Shown: positions 13,494 through 20,702, counted from the first letter of the stretch. The stretch is DNA of 21,243 nt from Candidatus Gottesmanbacteria bacterium RIFCSPLOWO2_01_FULL_49_10 (GCA_001781025.1 MFJZ01000047.1:1-21243); one strand, 5' to 3'. Notes: generated from the letters alone by a model not told the origin. A program made the numbers and translations.

Positions 13494-13510
13494 TACCGTA
13501 CGCTACGGTA
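13494..13510 (-). promoter_or_regulatory. hairpin in the fusA 5' leader
   Basis: taccgta (13494-13500) pairs with tacggta (13504-13510) around cgc. It lies between the proposed fusA -10 box and the GGAGG ribosome binding site, so it would be in the short leader of the fusA mRNA. Confidence 0.5.
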
Positions 13511-13527
13511 TGTACTTATCGTGATTA

Positions 13528-13533
13528 ATTATA
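13528..13533 (-). promoter_or_regulatory. fusA -10 box
   Basis: A perfect TATAAT on the minus strand, preceded directly by TG, lies about 75 bases before the fusA start and about 45 bases after the terminator hairpin. No good -35 box is seen at the right distance, so strength is uncertain. The bases just upstream hold the inverted repeats aggaaattcct and atcctgaaggat. Confidence 0.5.
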
Positions 13534-13574
13534 CAGGAAATTCCTATCCTGAAGGATTTTCCAGACTTGCCGAT

Positions 13575-13601
13575 AAAAAAACTGCCTCCGCTGGAAGCAG
13601 T
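13575..13601 (-). terminator. intrinsic terminator upstream of fusA
   Basis: Minus strand: ACTGCTTCC / GGAGGCAGT (9 bp, one G-T pair, loop AGC) followed by seven T. It stands about 100 bases after the end of the broken reading frame downstream of the phosphatase gene and so closes that transcription unit. Because a promoter-like sequence lies just before it (13623-13651), it could also act as an attenuator ahead of fusA. Confidence 0.75.
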
Positions 13602-13622
13602 ATCCTTGCTTCTTACTCGATC

Positions 13623-13651
13623 ATTATATAAAGAAGGAAGGAGAAAGTCTA
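13623..13651 (-). promoter_or_regulatory. possible promoter just before the terminator
   Basis: Minus strand: TAGACT (13651-13646), 17-base spacer, TATAAT (13628-13623). Transcription would start about 20 bases before the terminator hairpin, giving a very short terminated RNA or reading through to fusA. Confidence 0.35.
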
Positions 13652-13700
13652 GAGCCCGCAGGGGATTAATAAACATTTCCCCGATAATCAATTTTTTAGA

Positions 13701-14063
13701 CTATGACTCTATGGAGTGTCGAGGGTTGGATAATAAAGGAGGCCCCACCTCACGAGCCTCGCCGAGAATAGGCTCCTCAATGCGAATGTTGAATAAATCC
13801 GGGTGACTCCTCAAATCTTCCTGAAGATTATATGCCATTCTCTCAGCATCTGCTTTATGAAAAAGACAGTAGGGGAAGTCAATTCTTCCACTCCCTTGTC
13901 CCGGCCGATCGTCCTTCCACTATACTTCAATGGAGCCTACAGCTGGTCGGTCGCAGTGCCATAGACGGGAAGGGAAAAAATCCCCACAAGTTATTGCCAT
14001 ACGTGCATCAGTATCAACAAACTGGAGTATATCCAAGTTATACCGAAGTATCAACGCGGACCG
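13701..14063 (-). pseudogene. unrecognised reading frame with in-frame amber codon
   Basis: Immediately after the phosphatase TGA the same frame stays open for 47 codons to a TAG (13922-13920), then for 72 more codons to a TAG at 13703-13701. Both sides look like protein. A possible start ATG at 14000 gives MAITCGDFFPSRLWHCDRP..., and the second part reads RIDFPYCLFHKADAERMAYN and later PDLFNIRIEEPILGEA, with a helix-like middle. I recognise no family. Likeliest is a small gene inactivated by a CAG-to-TAG change or a sequencing error; a shorter gene starting after the TAG is possible. It is followed by a terminator, which fits a real last gene of the unit. Confidence 0.4.
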
Positions 14064-14786
14064 TCATGGCCGGACGAGGAGGGAAATGTCGTCGCGCTGG
14101 GTACCACGGCGGGAAACTTCCTGGAGGATCGTTCCGATAATTGCTTCCGTAGATTGTTTCATTGGATTGATGGGCAACGCATTGATATCGCGAATCGTAA
14201 GCACGTCTTTGATGCCGTCGGTGGCGATAAGAACTGGCTGATCGGATGGAATCGTCATCACATCGGGTTCACAGCTAAACTCAGGATAAATATATCGTTC
14301 AAAACACCCAAAAAATCTGGAGACGTTGCTCGGATATTTAGTGGGATCGATCCAGTGACTACTAATTTCCTTCGGTTTGTACCACTTACTTCCATTCCAC
14401 AGGTACGTCTCCACGTCGCCCACCGAAACGATCACATCGTCTTTTTTGCTATCATGGATAAGAAAAGAAGCGACACAACTCGCGTATCGCGGATATCGCT
14501 TTTCGACAGACGCATTCAAAGACGACACCGCTTTGTCTGCTCGTTCTTTTTCGTCTCTCCCAGTTGCAGCCACATACGTATCAGGAAACTCTTGAGCCAC
14601 GATTGTGGCAACCTGCCGCCCAGGATCATCACCGAGTAATTCTTTCGGATGATTCCATCCGTCAACAACGCAAGCAACATAATGACCACCATCAAGAAGT
14701 TGAACCTGAATAATATCCTGATTGCGTTTATACGGAAGGAGTGCGTAGACGATGCCGTACTGATCAACGGTACGAATATCTCCCAT
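14064..14786 (-). CDS. PP2C (PPM)-type serine/threonine phosphatase
   Basis: This 240-aa protein has the spaced acidic motifs of metal-dependent PPM phosphatases: VVDGW (40-44), ASCVASFLI (102-110), VSVGDVETYLW (120-130), LIATDGIKDVL (186-196) and QRDDISLLV (230-238). D42, D124, D190 and D233 are the likely metal-ligand aspartates. It should remove phosphate from Ser/Thr proteins in the cytoplasm; no membrane segment or sensor domain is present. It follows the HMA gene by five bases, so it is co-transcribed with copper genes. No partner kinase is in the window, and a link to copper is only contextual. Confidence 0.8.
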   Translation of the reverse strand: MGDIRTVDQYGIVYALLPYKRNQDIIQVQLLDGGHYVACVVDGWNHPKELLGDDPGRQVATIVAQEFPDTYVAATGRDEKERADKAVSSLNASVEKRYPRYASCVASFLIHDSKKDDVIVSVGDVETYLWNGSKWYKPKEISSHWIDPTKYPSNVSRFFGCFERYIYPEFSCEPDVMTIPSDQPVLIATDGIKDVLTIRDINALPINPMKQSTEAIIGTILQEVSRRGTQRDDISLLVRP

Positions 14787-14791
14787 ATGAA

Positions 14792-15004
14792 TTATGCAAA
14801 ATCATATCCGGAGATTTGTACGACTTTTTTAATTTTTTCTTCGATTTTTTCATTGACTATACTCGGCTCATCAAATTCAACCTCCAAGACTTCCCGTGCA
14901 TAATTGCAGGACGCCTTAATACCGGCATCCTCAAGGTCGCTTTCGATGACGAGCGCGCAACTTGGACAATGCATGCCTTTTAGCTTATACGTTTTTTTCA
15001 CCAT
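14792..15004 (-). CDS. CopZ-like heavy-metal-associated (HMA) protein
   Basis: A 70-aa single HMA domain with the Cu(I)-binding motif GMHCPSC (10-16; C13 and C16), a following helix ALVIESDLEDAGI, and the strand EVLEVEFDE. Such proteins carry Cu(I) in the cytosol and pass it to CopA-type ATPases or regulators. It is in the same minus-strand unit as the TauE/cupredoxin protein and the phosphatase, opposite the CopA operon. Its start at 15004 lies beside the palindromic spacer element, and no clear ribosome binding site is seen. Confidence 0.88.
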   Translation of the reverse strand: MVKKTYKLKGMHCPSCALVIESDLEDAGIKASCNYAREVLEVEFDEPSIVNEKIEEKIKKVVQISGYDFA

Positions 15005-15010
15005 AAAAAA

Positions 15011-15132
15011 ATGAGAAAGTCGTTGATCGAGATTAGGAAAATCGTAATCGAAAATAGAAAGCGGGAAATGGATAACGCGCTTCCTATTTCCAATTTCTAT
15101 TCTCCTACAACCAATTTCTCTTCTCTATCAAT
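15011..15132. repeat. quasi-palindrome between TauE-like and HMA genes
   Basis: Plus-strand 15031-15063 (gattaggaaaatcgtaatcg...) agrees with the reverse complement of 15078-15110 at 24 of 33 positions, and the similarity continues outward to gagaa at both ends. Short words (gaaaatag, gaaatt) recur within the arms. It begins directly at the stop codon of the TauE-like gene (15135-15133). Confidence 0.65.
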
Positions 15133-16170
15133 TCATGGCACTACGGTAAACGCTCCTGTATACATCCCCATAGAACACGCGTAGGCCAGGCGGCCGGTCT
15201 TTGTCGGAGTAAATTCGATCTCTTCCGTGCCGCTCGTTGGCAGTACTTTTGATATCCCGAGATCCGGGATCGTAAACGCCCGAGCGCATCCACGCACGTT
15301 TTCTGAAACGAGCCGAAGCTTCACCGGAAGATTAGCCTTGATCGTCGTGATGTCTGACGTATAACCATTGCTTGCGACACTGATGGTTGCTCGCTGCACA
15401 CCATTGGTGGTCACGCCCGCAACAACGCCTCGATTGAGCGCTAGCTCATCAATATTCATAGTCGCAGCCCTCCAGACATTTTGTATTGTATAAAATGACC
15501 CATAAAGACCCAGTCCGCCGTTTATGGAAAGAACGGCAAATAGTACCACTATAGCGGAGGCAGCGTAGGCAAATACTCTCCGTTTCAGAAGTGAAAGGAT
15601 CGTCGCGCCGAGGAGAAAAAATATCGGACTCGTGCCCAGGATAAACGCAAACATGATGGCAGCCCCTGTCCAGGGATTCCCGCTGGCAACCGCGACGGCC
15701 ATAGTTGCTTGCGTTATGCCGCACGGCATAAATACGGTCAGAAAACCCAGGAGCGCCGGCGCAAACCCCGACCCATCGCGGCTTACCCGACGCATGGCGC
15801 GATACGCCCATCTCGGTGGTTCAATGACCAGATATCGAAAAATCGGATGCACATTTGCAATCCGTAAGGCAGTTGCGATCATAACGACACCCGCTGCAAT
15901 CTGCATCACCCCTAAAACCTTTGGAGAAAGTACGAGCGTCGACCCAATGAATCCAAGGAGGAAACCCAACACGGTATAGGCAAATAGCTTTGTGAAAAGA
16001 AACAGAGCAATGTGTTTCCAATGGCTCCGTAGGCTTATTGGTTGCCCCACACCGCTATCCTCATGAAAAGAAGAAGATACGGACGACGCAAGGAGACCGC
16101 CTTGCACAGCCAAGCATGATAATCCGCCAGTGGTAAGTCCTGTCAAAAATGCTAAAAATAATTCGTTCAT
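15133..16170 (-). CDS. TauE/UreH-type membrane protein with C-terminal cupredoxin domain
   Basis: This 345-aa protein has about six hydrophobic segments (within 1-30, 53-80, 83-105, 137-162, 168-195, 200-225), with GGLSCLAVQGG (15-25) and FMPCGITQATMAVA (147-160), both typical of the UreH/SafE-like family. Residues about 255-345 form a small beta domain ending LAYACSMGMYTGAFTVVP; C295, C332, M334 and M336 would be the copper ligands of an EfeO-type cupredoxin. It probably handles copper at or outside the membrane. Its promoter sits back to back with that of csoR, and the predicted leader is only about ten bases with no ribosome binding site. Confidence 0.82.
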   Translation of the reverse strand: MNELFLAFLTGLTTGGLSCLAVQGGLLASSVSSSFHEDSGVGQPISLRSHWKHIALFLFTKLFAYTVLGFLLGFIGSTLVLSPKVLGVMQIAAGVVMIATALRIANVHPIFRYLVIEPPRWAYRAMRRVSRDGSGFAPALLGFLTVFMPCGITQATMAVAVASGNPWTGAAIMFAFILGTSPIFFLLGATILSLLKRRVFAYAASAIVVLFAVLSINGGLGLYGSFYTIQNVWRAATMNIDELALNRGVVAGVTTNGVQRATISVASNGYTSDITTIKANLPVKLRLVSENVRGCARAFTIPDLGISKVLPTSGTEEIEFTPTKTGRLAYACSMGMYTGAFTVVP

Positions 16171-16187
16171 AGATCGTCGCGGTGTCT

Positions 16188-16216
16188 ATTGTAGTACGCT
16201 TTTACCCCAGAAACAA
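16188..16216 (-). promoter_or_regulatory. promoter of the TauE-HMA-phosphatase unit
   Basis: Minus strand: TTGTTT (16216-16211), 17-base spacer, TACAAT (16193-16188). Transcription would begin near 16181, leaving about ten untranslated bases before ATG 16170. The -35 box lies within an inverted repeat, ACCC/GGGT, that resembles a CsoR site. Confidence 0.6.
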
Positions 16217-16223
16217 TTGGGTG
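16205..16223. promoter_or_regulatory. possible second CsoR operator
   Basis: accccagaaacaattgggt (plus strand) has ACCC/GGGT half sites and overlaps the minus-strand -35 box. It is weaker than the site at 16259-16277 but would allow the same repressor to control both divergent units. Confidence 0.4.
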
Positions 16224-16230
16224 AGGTCTA

Positions 16231-16259
16231 TTGACAAAGATACAAACGTACGATATTAT
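16231..16259 (+). promoter_or_regulatory. promoter of the csoR-copA operon
   Basis: TTGACA (16231-16236), exactly 17 bases, TATTAT (16254-16259). This is the best promoter in the window. The -10 box runs into the operator-like palindrome at 16259-16277, so repressor binding would block transcription initiation. Confidence 0.8.
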
Positions 16260-16277
16260 ATCCCCCATAGAGGGATA
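16259..16277. promoter_or_regulatory. CsoR operator
   Basis: TATCCC, 7 bases, GGGATA: a perfect 6-bp inverted repeat of C/G runs edged by TA, the type of site known for CsoR repressors. It overlaps the end of the -10 box and the start point, about 20 bases before the repressor gene itself. Confidence 0.7.
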
Positions 16278-16296
16278 AAAACCCGGGGAGGGGAGC

Positions 16297-16581
16297 GTGC
16301 CAAAAGGAATTCCGAGAGATCAATCAGTTCAGCATCACATTCTGCATCGATTAAAAATCGCGCGTGGACATATGGACAAAGTGATTGAGATGCTGGAACG
16401 CGGCGACTACTGTATCGACGTGGTCCACCAATCTATTGCAGTACAAGCAGCACTGCGTGAGACCGATCAAATAATACTCAAAAATCACATGCAAACCTGT
16501 GTCGCCGACTCCATTCGCCAGGGAAACGCGACAGAGGTCATCGATGAAGTCATGAGAGTCATGGAGAAAAAAAATGGATAA
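16297..16581 (+). CDS. csoR: copper-sensing repressor of the CsoR family
   Basis: A 94-aa all-helical repressor. The Cu(I) ligands of CsoR are present with exact family spacing: C39, H64 and C68 (within DYCIDVVHQ and KNHMQTCV), i.e. C-x24-H-x3-C. The N-terminal HHILHRLKIARGHMDKVIEMLERG is the usual first helix. The start is GTG at 16297 behind a good ribosome binding site (ggggaggggag). It is expected to bind the operator palindromes at its own and the divergent promoter and to release DNA on binding Cu(I). Its 3' end overlaps the next gene by eight bases. Confidence 0.92.
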   Translation: MPKGIPRDQSVQHHILHRLKIARGHMDKVIEMLERGDYCIDVVHQSIAVQAALRETDQIILKNHMQTCVADSIRQGNATEVIDEVMRVMEKKNG

Positions 16582-16924
16582 AGCAATCGTCACGATCAGC
16601 GGCTTAGCGATAATAGCTGGAATTTATTGGTTTTTCTTTGGAAAAAAGGAGGAAGTTATTAAGGTATCTGATACGTGGACAATTATCGTCGATGGCGGGT
16701 ATAAACCCAACAATATCAAAATTCCGAAAGACAAACCGGCAACGCTAACCTTCATGAGAATTGATGCAAATAGTTGCCTGGAGGAAATTGTGTTTCCAGA
16801 CTATAAAATCAAAGAGTACTTACTGCTCAATAACAAAACTACCATCACCCTCTCCCCTCCCCATAAAACTTCTGGTTTTCATTGTGGTATGTCCATGTTT
16901 CATGGAAAAATAGACGTAATATGA
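16574..16924 (+). CDS. membrane-anchored cupredoxin-like protein
   Basis: 116 aa: one N-terminal hydrophobic segment (about 4-22) as signal anchor, then a small beta domain, GYKPNNIKIPKDKPATLTFMRIDANSCLEEIVF..., ending GFHCGMSMFHGKIDVI. C68, H103, C104, M106, M108 and H110 are likely copper ligands; the end closely resembles that of the TauE-like protein on the other strand (CSMGMYTG). It probably binds copper on the outer face of the membrane. The ATG overlaps csoR by eight bases and its TGA overlaps the copA start, so the three genes are tightly coupled. Confidence 0.85.
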   Translation: MDKAIVTISGLAIIAGIYWFFFGKKEEVIKVSDTWTIIVDGGYKPNNIKIPKDKPATLTFMRIDANSCLEEIVFPDYKIKEYLLLNNKTTITLSPPHKTSGFHCGMSMFHGKIDVI

Positions 16925-19176
16925 AAACCTCTTTTCCCATCATCGGTATGCATTGCGCAAGCTGTGCGAGGCTCATCGAGAAAAAACTCAAAAAAACTTC
17001 CGGAGTCATGGACGCTTCGGTTAATTACGCCAGTGAGCAGGCCACGGTGGACTTTAATGAAAAAATCAGTGATATAAAAACTATCGGCAAAGCAGTAGAA
17101 GACATAGGGTATAAAGCAATCACGGAACAAGAATCACAGAGAACACCGGATGAGATAAAAGAAGATGCCAAAAGGAAAGAGCTTAATGATTTAAAAATAA
17201 AGGTGGTGGTCTCAAGCACTCTCAGTGTCGTCGTCGTTCTTGGAAGCTTTCCCGAATGGTTTAGCTCTTTCACTTCGTTCTTTCCCATCATTCATAATTC
17301 ATACTTCTTACTTCTTCTTGCCACGCCTGTTCAATTTTGGGCCGGGTGGGGATTTTACCAGGCGACGTGGTCGGGCTTGAAAAACCGCGCAGCCAGCATG
17401 GATACGCTTATCGCCATCGGCACAAGCGCCGCATTCGGGTATTCAGTATTAGGGATATTAGGGATATTAGGGAAATTTGGGATGGACGCCACAATGTACT
17501 TTGATACCGCGGCCGTCATCATCGCACTCATCCTCCTAGGCCGCTATCTGGAGGCCAAAGCCAAGGCACATACGAGCGACGCGATTAAAAAACTCCTGCA
17601 TCTCCAGGCAAAAACCGCCCGGATCATCCGAGATGGAAAAGAAATTGACGTTCCCATTAAAGAGGTCAAAGCAGGCGACATCATTCGTGTCCGGCCAGGG
17701 GAAAAAGTGCCGGTCGACGGAAAAATCACCGATGGGTCCTCAAGTATTGATGAATCCATGGTAACGGGCGAATCGATGCCGGTTGATAAAAACGTTGGTG
17801 ATCCGGTTATCGGATCCACGATCAATAAAACCGGCACATTCCTTTTCCTCGCGACCAAAGTGGGGAGCGATACGATGCTTGCCCAAATAGTCACTATGGT
17901 CGCCCAGGCGCAAAGTTCGCGCGCACCGATTGCACGCCTTGCGGACGTGATCTCCTCATACTTCGTACCGATTGTCCTCATGCTTGCGGTCACCACATTC
18001 GTAATCTGGTACGACTTTGGATCATTCTCTGCTGCATTCACCAACATGATTGCCGTCCTCATCATCGCCTGCCCGTGTGCCTTAGGGCTTGCTACCCCTA
18101 CGGCCATCATGGTTGGCACCGGTAAAGGCGCGGAGCATGGGATCTTGGTGAAAGACGCCCAGGCTCTTGAAATTGCGCATAAAACGAACGTTGCCATCTT
18201 TGATAAAACCGGTACGCTCACCCGAGGAGAGCCAAAAGTCACAGATATGGCGTTCATGGATAATCTGGAAAAGGTAGATGAAGTGAAAGCGGCAATTGCC
18301 GCTTTAGAAAAAAACTCGGAGCATCCGTTATCAAAAGCAGTCGTGGGTCACCTAGGGAACTTAGGTAACCTACCCGTGAAAAACTTTTCTGCTATTGAAG
18401 GTTTTGGGGTTAAAGGAACGGTAAATAATCTTCCCGTGCTCATCGGAAACAAAAAACTCATGGAGAAAGAGGGAGTGACCGGCTCGGCGGAGCTTGATAA
18501 GAAAGCTAAGGAGTGGATGAACCAAGGTAAGACGCTTGCGTATGTTTCTGTTCAACGAAAAAATGTCGGCCTTATCGCAATCGCCGACACAATAAAAACA
18601 GAAAGCAAAGAAATGGTTGACGGTCTCAAACGGATGGGGGTAGCTGTCTGGATGATTACCGGAGACAACGAGGTGACCGCCCGTGCTATTGCCAGACAGG
18701 CGGGTATTGAAAACGTACTTGCCGGGGTGCTGCCGCAGGAAAAAGCGGAAAAGATACGAGAGTTAAAAAAGCTATCAGCTAATCTGAATACTGAAGACAA
18801 AAAGCTGAAAACTCACGTTGTTGCGTTCGCAGGCGATGGGATCAATGACGCGCCCGCGCTGAGCGCGGCGGATGTCGGGATTGCCATGGGAACAGGCACG
18901 GACGTGGCGATTGAATCGGCGGGCATTACCCTCCTCAATAAAGACTTGAGAAGTGTGGTAACGGCCTTGAATCTATCACGAGCTACCCTTGCCATCATCA
19001 AACAAAACCTCTTCTGGGCATTTGGATATAACATCATCCTCATTCCCGTAGCTATGGGTATCCTCTTTCCTCTCACAGGCTGGCTTCTCAGCCCGGCGTT
19101 GGCCGCATTTGCCATGGCCGCAAGCTCAATTTCGGTTGTAGGAAATTCATTACGATTGAAAGGAGTGAAAATCTAG
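16921..19176 (+). CDS. copA: Cu(I)-exporting P1B-type ATPase
   Basis: At 751 aa it has one N-terminal HMA domain with GMHCASC (9-15), the actuator motif TGES (282-285), the membrane metal site CPC (384-386), the phosphorylation motif DKTGT (D428), the HP motif of the nucleotide domain (EHPLSKAV) and the hinge GDGINDAP (638-645). The last membrane segments carry YN and MAASS, the residues that with CPC define Cu(I) transport. It pumps Cu(I) out of the cytosol using ATP. The start at 16921 overlaps the cupredoxin stop (ATGA); an in-frame ATG at 16882 would lie inside the cupredoxin gene and adds non-family residues. Confidence 0.96.
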   Translation: MKTSFPIIGMHCASCARLIEKKLKKTSGVMDASVNYASEQATVDFNEKISDIKTIGKAVEDIGYKAITEQESQRTPDEIKEDAKRKELNDLKIKVVVSSTLSVVVVLGSFPEWFSSFTSFFPIIHNSYFLLLLATPVQFWAGWGFYQATWSGLKNRAASMDTLIAIGTSAAFGYSVLGILGILGKFGMDATMYFDTAAVIIALILLGRYLEAKAKAHTSDAIKKLLHLQAKTARIIRDGKEIDVPIKEVKAGDIIRVRPGEKVPVDGKITDGSSSIDESMVTGESMPVDKNVGDPVIGSTINKTGTFLFLATKVGSDTMLAQIVTMVAQAQSSRAPIARLADVISSYFVPIVLMLAVTTFVIWYDFGSFSAAFTNMIAVLIIACPCALGLATPTAIMVGTGKGAEHGILVKDAQALEIAHKTNVAIFDKTGTLTRGEPKVTDMAFMDNLEKVDEVKAAIAALEKNSEHPLSKAVVGHLGNLGNLPVKNFSAIEGFGVKGTVNNLPVLIGNKKLMEKEGVTGSAELDKKAKEWMNQGKTLAYVSVQRKNVGLIAIADTIKTESKEMVDGLKRMGVAVWMITGDNEVTARAIARQAGIENVLAGVLPQEKAEKIRELKKLSANLNTEDKKLKTHVVAFAGDGINDAPALSAADVGIAMGTGTDVAIESAGITLLNKDLRSVVTALNLSRATLAIIKQNLFWAFGYNIILIPVAMGILFPLTGWLLSPALAAFAMAASSISVVGNSLRLKGVKI

Positions 19177-19178
19177 TT

Positions 19179-19284
19179 AACTCAAAACGCAAAACTCAAA
19201 GTTCAAAACCAAAGCGTAAATCTTCAAACTTTTACGTTTTGAGTTGTAGATTTGAGTTTTGACATTTGAACTTTGAGGTTTTCT
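19179..19284. repeat. quasi-palindrome between copA and DUF1573 gene
   Basis: Plus-strand 19190-19220 (caaaactcaaagttcaaaac...) agrees with the reverse complement of 19231-19261 at 24 of 31 positions around a ten-base loop. Similarity continues outward through aactcaaaac and acctcaaagttc. It begins two bases after the copA stop and ends at the ribosome binding site of the next gene. Confidence 0.7.
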
Positions 19285-19295
19285 GAAGGAAATCT

Positions 19296-19793
19296 ATGAA
19301 AGCAGATACAAAAATCATTATCGGTGCGATCGTTGCAAGTGTCGCCATCATCGTGGGCGCGGTATTTCTTTTGAGTAAAGATAATAGCCCCAAGCGCGAA
19401 GCGTTGGGGACAGCGGCGATGACGATCGATAAAACTCTTGAAGATTTTGGGGACATGAAAAGTGATGAAGAAAAAACTGCGACGTTTACGATAACCAATA
19501 CGAGCGATGCGGTGCTGCGGATATGGAATATATCCACCTCGTGCGATTGCACGTTTGCAAGTGTCGTGATCAATGGACAAGAAACCGGTGAGTTTAATAT
19601 GCCGATGCACATGATCGCCAGACTTAAAAACTGGATCGGCGAAGTGCCAGCTAAACAAACGGCTACCCTCAAGGTAACCTACCGGCCCAAAGTCATGCCG
19701 GTCACGGGGGTGGTCACTCGGCAGACACGGTTTTCAACCAACGACCCGAAGAATCCCGAGGTGGAGGTGAGTGTAAAGGCAAATGTGTTGTAA
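19296..19793 (+). CDS. DUF1573 family protein, membrane-anchored
   Basis: 165 aa with an N-terminal hydrophobic anchor (about 6-27) and an immunoglobulin-like DUF1573 domain: TLEDFGDMKSDEEKTATFTITNTSDAVLRI, then STSCDCT with C83 and C85 (the usual pattern is SCGCT), and a late strand VEVSVKANVL. MPMHM at 102-106 could bind copper. The biochemical function of DUF1573 is not established. AAGGA lies just before ATG 19296. Its place between copA and a ccdA-like gene suggests a role in envelope copper or thiol chemistry (inference). Confidence 0.82.
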   Translation: MKADTKIIIGAIVASVAIIVGAVFLLSKDNSPKREALGTAAMTIDKTLEDFGDMKSDEEKTATFTITNTSDAVLRIWNISTSCDCTFASVVINGQETGEFNMPMHMIARLKNWIGEVPAKQTATLKVTYRPKVMPVTGVVTRQTRFSTNDPKNPEVEVSVKANVL

Positions 19794-19861
19794 GCTATCA
19801 GCTATCAGTCTTCAGACAAAAAATTTTCCGTCTGGACGCTAATGACTAGCAACTGAAAGCT
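19793..19861. repeat. quasi-palindrome between DUF1573 and ccdA-like genes
   Basis: The left arm 19793-19817 (agctatcagctatcagtc...) aligns with the reverse complement of 19830-19861 (agctttcagttgctagtc...) with a few gaps, around an A/T-rich centre. The arm repeats its own word (gctatcagctatcag). It begins at the last base of the DUF1573 stop codon. Confidence 0.6.
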
Positions 19862-19865
19862 CTCT

Positions 19866-20702
19866 ATGAATATTTTAAACAGTATCTCTTTAATAACCGC
19901 CTTCTTCGGAGGTATGGTAGCCCTCTTTGCTCCCTGCTGCATCACGTATCTCCTCCCAAGCTACCTCGCCAATATTTTTAAGGAAAAAGACCGCGTGGTC
20001 TGGATGACGGTCGTCTTTGGCCTGGGCATCGCAACGATCCTGGTCCCTACAGCATTAGGAATCCGCGCAATCGGCCAGGTGTTTCAGCAATTTCATACAC
20101 AGACGTATGTCGTTGGCGGGTTGTTCATGATCTTGCTTGGCGTTATGGAACTCACCGGAAAAAAAATTACCATCCCCATGATCCATCTGACGATTGATCT
20201 AAATCGCCACCATGATCCGTGGTCCGTGTACCTTCTTGGTGTTTTTGCCGGTATCACGTCTTCTTGTTGCACGCCGGTACTTGCCGGGATACTCACATTA
20301 AGTTTCTTAAGCCCGACATTTTTCTGGGCAGGGCTTGCCGGTTTATCCTACGTGTTCGGCATGGTCGTGCCGCTCGTCGTCCTCGCATTGCTTTTGGAAA
20401 AAATCAACTGGAGCCGTATCCCACTTTTTCGCAAAAAGACTATCGGTATCGGTACAAAACAGGTACTTCTTACCGATGTGTTTGCGGGCATTCTGTTTAT
20501 CGTGGTCGGCATCATATTCAGCATCCTTGCGCTAACCGGCCGAATCACCATGGGAACAGAACAACCCATCGAGCAGACCATGGGTGTCGGACTTATGAAT
20601 ATCGTCCGTGTGCTCCGCTCAATTCCGGGCAGTGAAGTATTATTTGCGCTCTTGTTGATAACAATTATTGGGTACATAGTAAAAAGAAGGAGGAGCTCAT
20701 GA
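19866..20702 (+). CDS. CcdA/DsbD-type transmembrane thiol-disulfide carrier
   Basis: 278 aa with about six membrane segments. The two pseudo-symmetric motifs of CcdA are present: FAPCCITYLLPSYLA (21-35) and AGITSSCCTPVLAGIL (128-143), where C24/C25 and C134/C135 include the redox-active cysteines. Such proteins pass electrons from cytosolic thioredoxin to proteins outside the membrane. No cytochrome c maturation genes are in the window, so reducing the copper-binding cysteines of neighbouring envelope proteins is a plausible job (inference). Its TGA overlaps the rhodanese ATG by four bases. Only a weak ribosome binding site precedes ATG 19866. Confidence 0.87.
   Translation: MNILNSISLITAFFGGMVALFAPCCITYLLPSYLANIFKEKDRVVWMTVVFGLGIATILVPTALGIRAIGQVFQQFHTQTYVVGGLFMILLGVMELTGKKITIPMIHLTIDLNRHHDPWSVYLLGVFAGITSSCCTPVLAGILTLSFLSPTFFWAGLAGLSYVFGMVVPLVVLALLLEKINWSRIPLFRKKTIGIGTKQVLLTDVFAGILFIVVGIIFSILALTGRITMGTEQPIEQTMGVGLMNIVRVLRSIPGSEVLFALLLITIIGYIVKRRRSS

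Noticed and set aside
13567..13806. Plus-strand ORF of 79 codons upstream of fusA
   Set aside because: No recognisable protein or ribosome binding site; it overlaps the terminator, the promoter-like sites and the end of the broken minus-strand frame.
13701..14786. UGA recoding (as in Gracilibacteria and relatives) to fuse the phosphatase with the following frame
   Set aside because: rpsQ, rplD, the cupredoxin gene and the ccdA-like gene all end normally at TGA with the next gene starting there, and no conserved gene has an internal TGA. A recoded UGA would still meet the TAG.
16882..16920. Longer copA start at 16882
   Set aside because: The added residues lie inside the cupredoxin gene. ATG 16921 overlaps that gene's stop (ATGA) and starts directly before the HMA domain.
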